From Bacilli bacterium (GTDB taxonomy: Bacteria > Bacillota_I > Bacilli_A > RFN20 > CAG-826), in the NCBI GenBank assembly GCA_024683495.1, contig JAIKYF010000143.1, positions 1 to 36,452 on the forward strand: a DNA stretch of 36,452 nt. Reading direction: 5' to 3'. Under the pieces are notes generated by a model that saw only the letters and a program-made list of their open reading frames with translations, did no database searches and was not told the origin of the DNA. This document shows positions 32,743 to 36,452 of the stretch, one piece after another (the first letter of the stretch is position 1; the number at the start of each line of letters is the position of its first letter). A program made the position numbers and the translations under genes.

Positions 32743-34119
32743 TTATTTTTCCAGACGTCCGCGGATATCGGAAATGGCCTTCTCAAGGTTCTTGTCGATT
32801 TTCAACTGATTTTCCACTTTATTCACACCGTTCATAACAGTCGCGTGGTCTTTGCCGCCGAAGATTTTTCCGATCTTGGTGAATGGGACGTCCAGCATCG
32901 TCCTGATTAAGTACATGGCGATGTGTCTAGCGAGGGCGATCTGCGAAGTTCTGATGCGGCCGGTTAATTGGTAAGAGGCCAAATTATAGTAATCGGCGAC
33001 GACGTTGATGATCTTTTCTTCGGATAATCTCGTTTTGTCTTCTTGGACGTCGATAAGCGATTGAACCGAGCTCATCGCGGTGTCTAAGTCGACGTGCTTC
33101 GAGGGCTTTATATTTACTATATAGAATAATAAGCGGTCGAGCGCGCCTTCTAATTCGCGGATATTCTTCCGGAATTTCTCGGCGAAGTAGGAAATGACTT
33201 CAGGATCGAAGTTTTCGACATCGAGCCCCGCGGCTTCGATGCGAAGCTTAAGGATTTGCTCACAAGTCTCTTTCTCTGGCTGATGGATCGATAAGGGCAA
33301 ACCCTGGACGAATCTCGACTTAAGTCTTTCGTCTAAGCCGTTGAGCTTCGAAGGGTGTTGGTCGGCGGTGATGACGACTTGCTTGCCGGAGGAATAGAAG
33401 GAGTTATAGACGGCGAAGAAAGTTTCTTCGGTCTTTTGCTTATTGACGAGGAACTGGACGTCGTCGATAAGCAAGATGTCGACGGAGTTTTTGAACCAGT
33501 CGACGATGTTGTTGCCTTCTTTATCGCCTTGGACGAACTTCACGTATTCGTTGAAGAAATCCTGGGCGGTCACATAAAGAACGCGCAAAGTCGGAAATCT
33601 TTCGTTTACGGCGTTGCCGATCGCATTAAGAAGATGGGTCTTTCCTAAGCCGGAATCGCCATAAATAAGAATGGGGTTATACATTTTGCCAGGAGCTCTA
33701 GAACACATGATGGCCGCTTGATAGGCCTCGCGGTTGGAAGGTCCGACGATGAAATTCTGGAAAGTATAGTTCTTATTGACCTTCGAATCGGCGAAGAAGA
33801 TTGGTTTCGCCGGCTTTTGCTGGCTGGAGAAGTCGTTCTTCGTCAAATCTTCCTCGGCGATGAAGACGATCTCGTAATTCGATTGAGTCACTTCGTTGAC
33901 GATCGCATCGACTGAATCCTTATATTTAGAAGAAAGGACCTGCGCGGCGATTCTCGAATTGACCGCGACATTCATCGCGTTTCCGTTGATGGAATCGATA
34001 TAAGATCCGGCGAAGAAGGTGTCGTAGACGATTTGGTCATTGTTGTCGACCATGCTTTCTTTTATTCTCTTGAGAATACGATCCCAGAGAAACGTGATTT
34101 CACTTATTGAATTTCCCAT
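32743..34119 (-). CDS. dnaA: Chromosomal replication initiator DnaA
   Basis: 458 residues with all four domains. Domain I starts ITFLWDRILKRIKE; linker domain II is about residues 92-112; AAA+ domain III has Walker A GDSGLGKT at 154-161 and Walker B LLIDD at 216-220; DNA-binding domain IV ends with the DnaA signature GGKDHATVMNGVNKVE near residues 423-438. ATG at 34119; the ribosome site is weak (GCGGG). A TATAAT at 34142-34137 lies close upstream. Two clusters of DnaA boxes, one on each side, suggest autoregulation as well as initiation. Confidence 0.98.
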   Translation of the reverse strand: MGNSISEITFLWDRILKRIKESMVDNNDQIVYDTFFAGSYIDSINGNAMNVAVNSRIAAQVLSSKYKDSVDAIVNEVTQSNYEIVFIAEEDLTKNDFSSQQKPAKPIFFADSKVNKNYTFQNFIVGPSNREAYQAAIMCSRAPGKMYNPILIYGDSGLGKTHLLNAIGNAVNERFPTLRVLYVTAQDFFNEYVKFVQGDKEGNNIVDWFKNSVDILLIDDVQFLVNKQKTEETFFAVYNSFYSSGKQVVITADQHPSKLNGLDERLKSRFVQGLPLSIHQPEKETCEQILKLRIEAAGLDVENFDPEVISYFAEKFRKNIRELEGALDRLLFYIVNIKPSKHVDLDTAMSSVQSLIDVQEDKTRLSEEKIINVVADYYNLASYQLTGRIRTSQIALARHIAMYLIRTMLDVPFTKIGKIFGGKDHATVMNGVNKVENQLKIDKNLEKAISDIRGRLEK

Positions 34120-34136
34120 AATTTTTACCCGCTAAA

Positions 34137-34142
34137 ATTATA
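34137..34142 (-). promoter_or_regulatory. dnaA: Candidate dnaA -10
   Basis: Minus strand TATAAT 17 bases before the ATG, giving a leader of about 11 bases. No strong -35. DnaA boxes start immediately upstream, consistent with self-repression. Confidence 0.45.
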
Positions 34143-34680
34143 CATATTCACAGGAAGATATCACCAAAAATAACCAAAAAATTTATTTTTCCACAGCCAA
34201 AAACCCAAAAACCGCGAATAATCGCTATTTTTTGATTTTCCACAATTTTTAGATGTGCACAAATTGTGGAAAACTTTTGGCTGATTGGCCTTATGTGGAA
34301 AATGTGTTCACAAACGCCACTTTTCCACATTTTCAATTTGGCAAAAGGCTTTTTCTTATCGGACGAAAACGACTTTTATACGCATCGTGTTAATAAATTT
34401 TCCTATCAAATGTGGGCTATTTCGCCTTTCGGAATGATAATTGCGTCAACCAATAAATATAGTTCCAGAAAAACCTTCGAAAGTCCCTGATTTTTGGGTT
34501 TTGACTCTTTCCGTCAAGGCAAAAGAAACCCACAAACCGGGGCCTAACGTGTGGATATCTTTTGATACTTTATGATCGCCTAATGTGCATATATGCCCAT
34601 ACACGCGCGATATTTTCTTGTCTTTAACTTTGTTAACCTTTATAATCAACCTCGCACGTGAGCAATCACGAAGGAGAAAA
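34143..34680. other. oriC: Origin region between dnaA and rpmH with DnaA-box cluster
   Basis: A gap of more than 500 bases with no supported gene. DnaA-box-like sites (consensus TTATCCACA) on both strands: 34187-34195, 34236-34244 and 34321-34329 (TTTTCCACA); 34265-34273 and 34294-34302 (TGTGGAAAA, reverse); 34550-34558 (TGTGGATAT, reverse); and a weaker ATATTCACA near 34144. The first five fall within 145 bases. Other items: an inverted pair TGGGTTT / AAACCCA near 34495-34532, a perfect GCATATATGC at 34587-34596, and the rpmH promoter. Confidence 0.8.
34618..34646 (+). promoter_or_regulatory. rpmH: rpmH-rnpA-yidC promoter
   Basis: TTGTCT (34618-34623), 17-base spacer, TATAAT (34641-34646), about 38 bases before the rpmH ATG, which has AAGGAG at a good distance. 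Confidence 0.75.
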
Positions 34681-34683
34681 CAT

Positions 34684-34818
34684 ATGAAACTTACTTACCA
34701 GCCATCCAAAATCAAGCACGCCCACAAAGCCGGATTCCGTGCGAGAATGAAGACCCACAACGGTCGCAAGGTCTTAGCCAGACGCAGAAACAAAGGCAGA
34801 GCCCGCTTAGCTGCCTAA
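34684..34818 (+). CDS. rpmH: 50S ribosomal protein L34
   Basis: 44 residues, [22 protein letters not shown]..., an unmistakable L34 rich in Arg and Lys. The ATG at 34684 has AAGGAG 8 bases upstream; the longer frame from 34585 crosses the promoter and is rejected. First gene of rpmH-rnpA-yidC. Confidence 0.98.
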   Translation: MKLTYQPSKIKHAHKAGFRARMKTHNGRKVLARRRNKGRARLAA

Positions 34819-34837
34819 TCAATGCGAACATGAGTTT

Positions 34838-35170
34838 ATGAAAAAAGAATTCCGGATCTTAAGCCATCAGGAGTTCGATGAAATCATTCATAAAACTCCT
34901 TGTCGCAAAAGCCAAAACTTCGTCATTCATTATCGCGAGAACCAAGCTGGCAAAACCAGAATCGGCATCGGCGTCTCTAAAAAGAACGGCAATGCGGTGA
35001 CTCGCAATCTCATCAAACGTCAAATCAGGGCCATCGTTGCAAAGTGCTGCGACTATACCCAGGCGATCGACGTGATTATAATCGCCAGGGTGAATTATGA
35101 CCCAGGAAACTTTCGGCAAATCGAGCCAGAACTGATGGCCCACTTCGCCGAGATCGGAGAAAAGCATTGA
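34838..35170 (+). CDS. rnpA: Ribonuclease P protein component
   Basis: 110 residues. Supports the RNase P RNA in maturing tRNA 5' ends. The RNR signature is RNLIKRQIR at 56-64, with Leu in place of the third-position Arg of the usual RNRxKR; other basic residues are kept. Start MKKEFRILSHQEFDEII is standard. No strong Shine-Dalgarno, but it is 19 bases after rpmH. It ends in TGA overlapping the TTG start of yidC; this is good evidence that TGA is a stop here. Confidence 0.94.
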   Translation: MKKEFRILSHQEFDEIIHKTPCRKSQNFVIHYRENQAGKTRIGIGVSKKNGNAVTRNLIKRQIRAIVAKCCDYTQAIDVIIIARVNYDPGNFRQIEPELMAHFAEIGEKH

Positions 35171-36452
35171 AAGAAAGAACCAAAAAAGGTTTATTGGCTG
35201 CATTGGCACTCCTCTTCGGAGGCGTTTTGCTTACGGGTTGTACCCAAAACTTCTGTTCCGACATCGATAGAGCGAATATCGCTTACCCATATGAACAAGG
35301 CGTCACCGTCTATGTCGATGGGAAGGAAAACGTCCCAGAACTATATGAGTCTGTCGCTTGGCAACCATTAGCCAGCGCCGGAAACACCGAGCTTTACGCT
35401 TATTGCCCCGTCGATGACCTTGGCTATCCAGCTGCGGCCAAAGCCACATATTTAAGAGAAAACATCATTAAATCGGCCATCTCTGCCAAATACAACATTC
35501 CTTCTCAGGAATATTGGAAGAGAATTGACCAATTCATCCTTGAGACGGCCATTGCCTCAGCCTTAGAGGCCGACTCAACCCTCACCTTCACTTTAGCGAC
35601 CATCAAAGCTACCGACATCAACCCCTTCAGCAAGGCCGATTGCAACGGAACCGAAGAAGGCGTCACCCTCAATTCGAATTCCGTCCTCCGCAAATACGGC
35701 TACCTCAAATTCTATGGGGCTGACAATAAGCTCTGGACCAACTTCGATAAATGGACCGATAATCTAATCGCCTCCACCGAAGATAATCTTGGCCCATATA
35801 ACTGCCCATCGAAAGATTTCAGAGATTTCTATAAAGGCAGAATCAACACCTTGGTCGCCAACCTTAGAACCTGTATCTCTACTTCGACCGGCCACACCTA
35901 TGGCTCTTATGGCAATGAGAGAAACTGGCGCGTCATGATGCAGAACAAAGACATCGGCTACGCCTATTCGAAAGGCTTCCTCGAAGGCTTAATCGTCTTC
36001 CCGGTCGCTTGGCTTGTTGACGTCATGTCTGAAGCCTTCGACCCCGCTTTAAGCGGTATCGGTCAGATTTGGGCCTTAATCTTAGTAACCCTCATCGTCC
36101 GTCTCGTGGTCATGGGCCTGACCTTCAAGTCGACCTTAGACCAGCAGAAGACCCAGGCCATTCAGCCAGAGCTCGCCAAACTTCAGCAAAAATATCCAAA
36201 TAGCAACACCAACCAAAGCGAAAAACAGAAATTCGCCCAGGAACAGATGGCGCTTTATCGGAGAAACAAGATCTCCCCGTTCTCGATGATCTTCGCAATG
36301 GTGATTCAGTTCATCATCTTCATCGCGGTCTGGGGTTCCTTCCAAGGATCCGCGGCTTTGTCCACCGGTGCTGTCCTCAATCTTAGATTAAGCGACACCA
36401 TCAGCTCGGTCTTATTCAACGTCAGCGGCGCTTGGTACACCAACGTTACAGG
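35167..36452 (+). CDS. yidC: Membrane insertase YidC/OxaA, lipoprotein type, partial at window edge
   Basis: Open to the window end (428 codons visible). The TTG at 35167 is chosen because GGAG lies 7 bases upstream and the product starts with a lipoprotein signal: KERTKKGLLAALALLFGGVLLTGC, lipobox Cys25. First insertase helix is about 270-290 (FLEGLIVFPVAWLVDVM), then ALILVTLIVRLVVM with the groove Arg near 312, the cytoplasmic hairpin LDQQKTQAIQPELAKLQQKY, and FSMIFAMVIQFIIFIAVW. YidC inserts and folds membrane proteins. Odd: about 245 residues separate the lipid-anchored Cys from the first helix, where Bacillota YidC normally has a short segment. The third gene after rpmH and rnpA is yidC in most Bacillota. 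Confidence 0.9.
   Translation, partial: MKERTKKGLLAALALLFGGVLLTGCTQNFCSDIDRANIAYPYEQGVTVYVDGKENVPELYESVAWQPLASAGNTELYAYCPVDDLGYPAAAKATYLRENIIKSAISAKYNIPSQEYWKRIDQFILETAIASALEADSTLTFTLATIKATDINPFSKADCNGTEEGVTLNSNSVLRKYGYLKFYGADNKLWTNFDKWTDNLIASTEDNLGPYNCPSKDFRDFYKGRINTLVANLRTCISTSTGHTYGSYGNERNWRVMMQNKDIGYAYSKGFLEGLIVFPVAWLVDVMSEAFDPALSGIGQIWALILVTLIVRLVVMGLTFKSTLDQQKTQAIQPELAKLQQKYPNSNTNQSEKQKFAQEQMALYRRNKISPFSMIFAMVIQFIIFIAVWGSFQGSAALSTGAVLNLRLSDTISSVLFNVSGAWYTNVT

Noticed and set aside
1-36452. TGA read as tryptophan (Mycoplasma-type code)
   Set aside because: TGA ends rnpA, the S4 gene and tadA at the expected lengths, while TGG encodes Trp throughout.
1-36452. tRNA genes, rRNA, CRISPR arrays, insertion sequences
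   Set aside because: No cloverleaf with a TTC-loop motif, no regularly spaced repeats, and no transposase or terminal inverted repeats were recognised.

Overview
This window spans the replication-origin neighbourhood of a bacterial chromosome. The order on the minus strand, dnaA, dnaN, S4-domain gene, recF, gyrB, gyrA, (glycosyltransferase), serS, small SRP RNA, tadA, together with plus-strand rpmH, rnpA, yidC on the other side, is the classic Bacillota origin layout (compare Bacillus subtilis). Moderate GC with an AT-rich origin, single-domain SRP RNA, a lipoprotein-type YidC and short compact genes suggest a Bacillota lineage near the Mollicutes or Erysipelotrichia; the exact taxon is inference. 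TGA is used as a stop (S4 gene, tadA, rnpA), so the Mycoplasma code does not apply.

Layout. 1-3564: an AT-richer accessory cassette on the minus strand, made of two small Cro/CI-type regulators, a small GHVG-motif protein, a Ycf46-like AAA+ ATPase and a protein of unknown family running off the window. An identical 22-bp repeat lies upstream of the first regulator and of the ATPase operon. 3702-6676: metG-rlmD, translationally coupled. 7058-14079: phosphoglucomutase (+), rpmE (-), a tyrosine phosphatase (+), a small membrane protein and a UPF0173-type metallo-hydrolase (-), and the tldD-tldE pair (+). 14298-14918: an orphan AbiEi-like antitoxin. 15094-22439: a closely packed minus-strand run tadA, MacB-like ABC fusion, psuG, tetR, iron alcohol dehydrogenase, and an M50-like membrane protein that has lost its first zinc-binding His. 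22493-31156: SRP RNA, serS, glycosyltransferase, gyrA, gyrB, recF, S4 gene. 31474-34119: dnaN and dnaA. 34143-34680: DnaA-box-rich origin region. 34684-36452: rpmH, rnpA and the start of yidC.

How it works together. DnaA boxes lie on both sides of dnaA, and the dnaA-dnaN gap also carries an AT-rich run of trinucleotides resembling a DnaA-trio, so the unwinding site is probably there. Most minus-strand genes left of the origin are co-directional with replication. Both gyrase subunits carry residues at quinolone-contact positions that match known resistance states (GyrA Leu127, GyrB Asn486). Several promoters appear to be of the extended -10 type (TGn-TATAAT) with weak -35 elements, and several genes lack a Shine-Dalgarno sequence.

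The strongest candidates for something undescribed are the XRE/Ycf46-like cassette at the left end, a 22-bp motif scattered at four places (one inside the ABC-transporter linker), the YidC with a domain of about 240 residues outside the membrane, and the predicted inactive M50 homologue.
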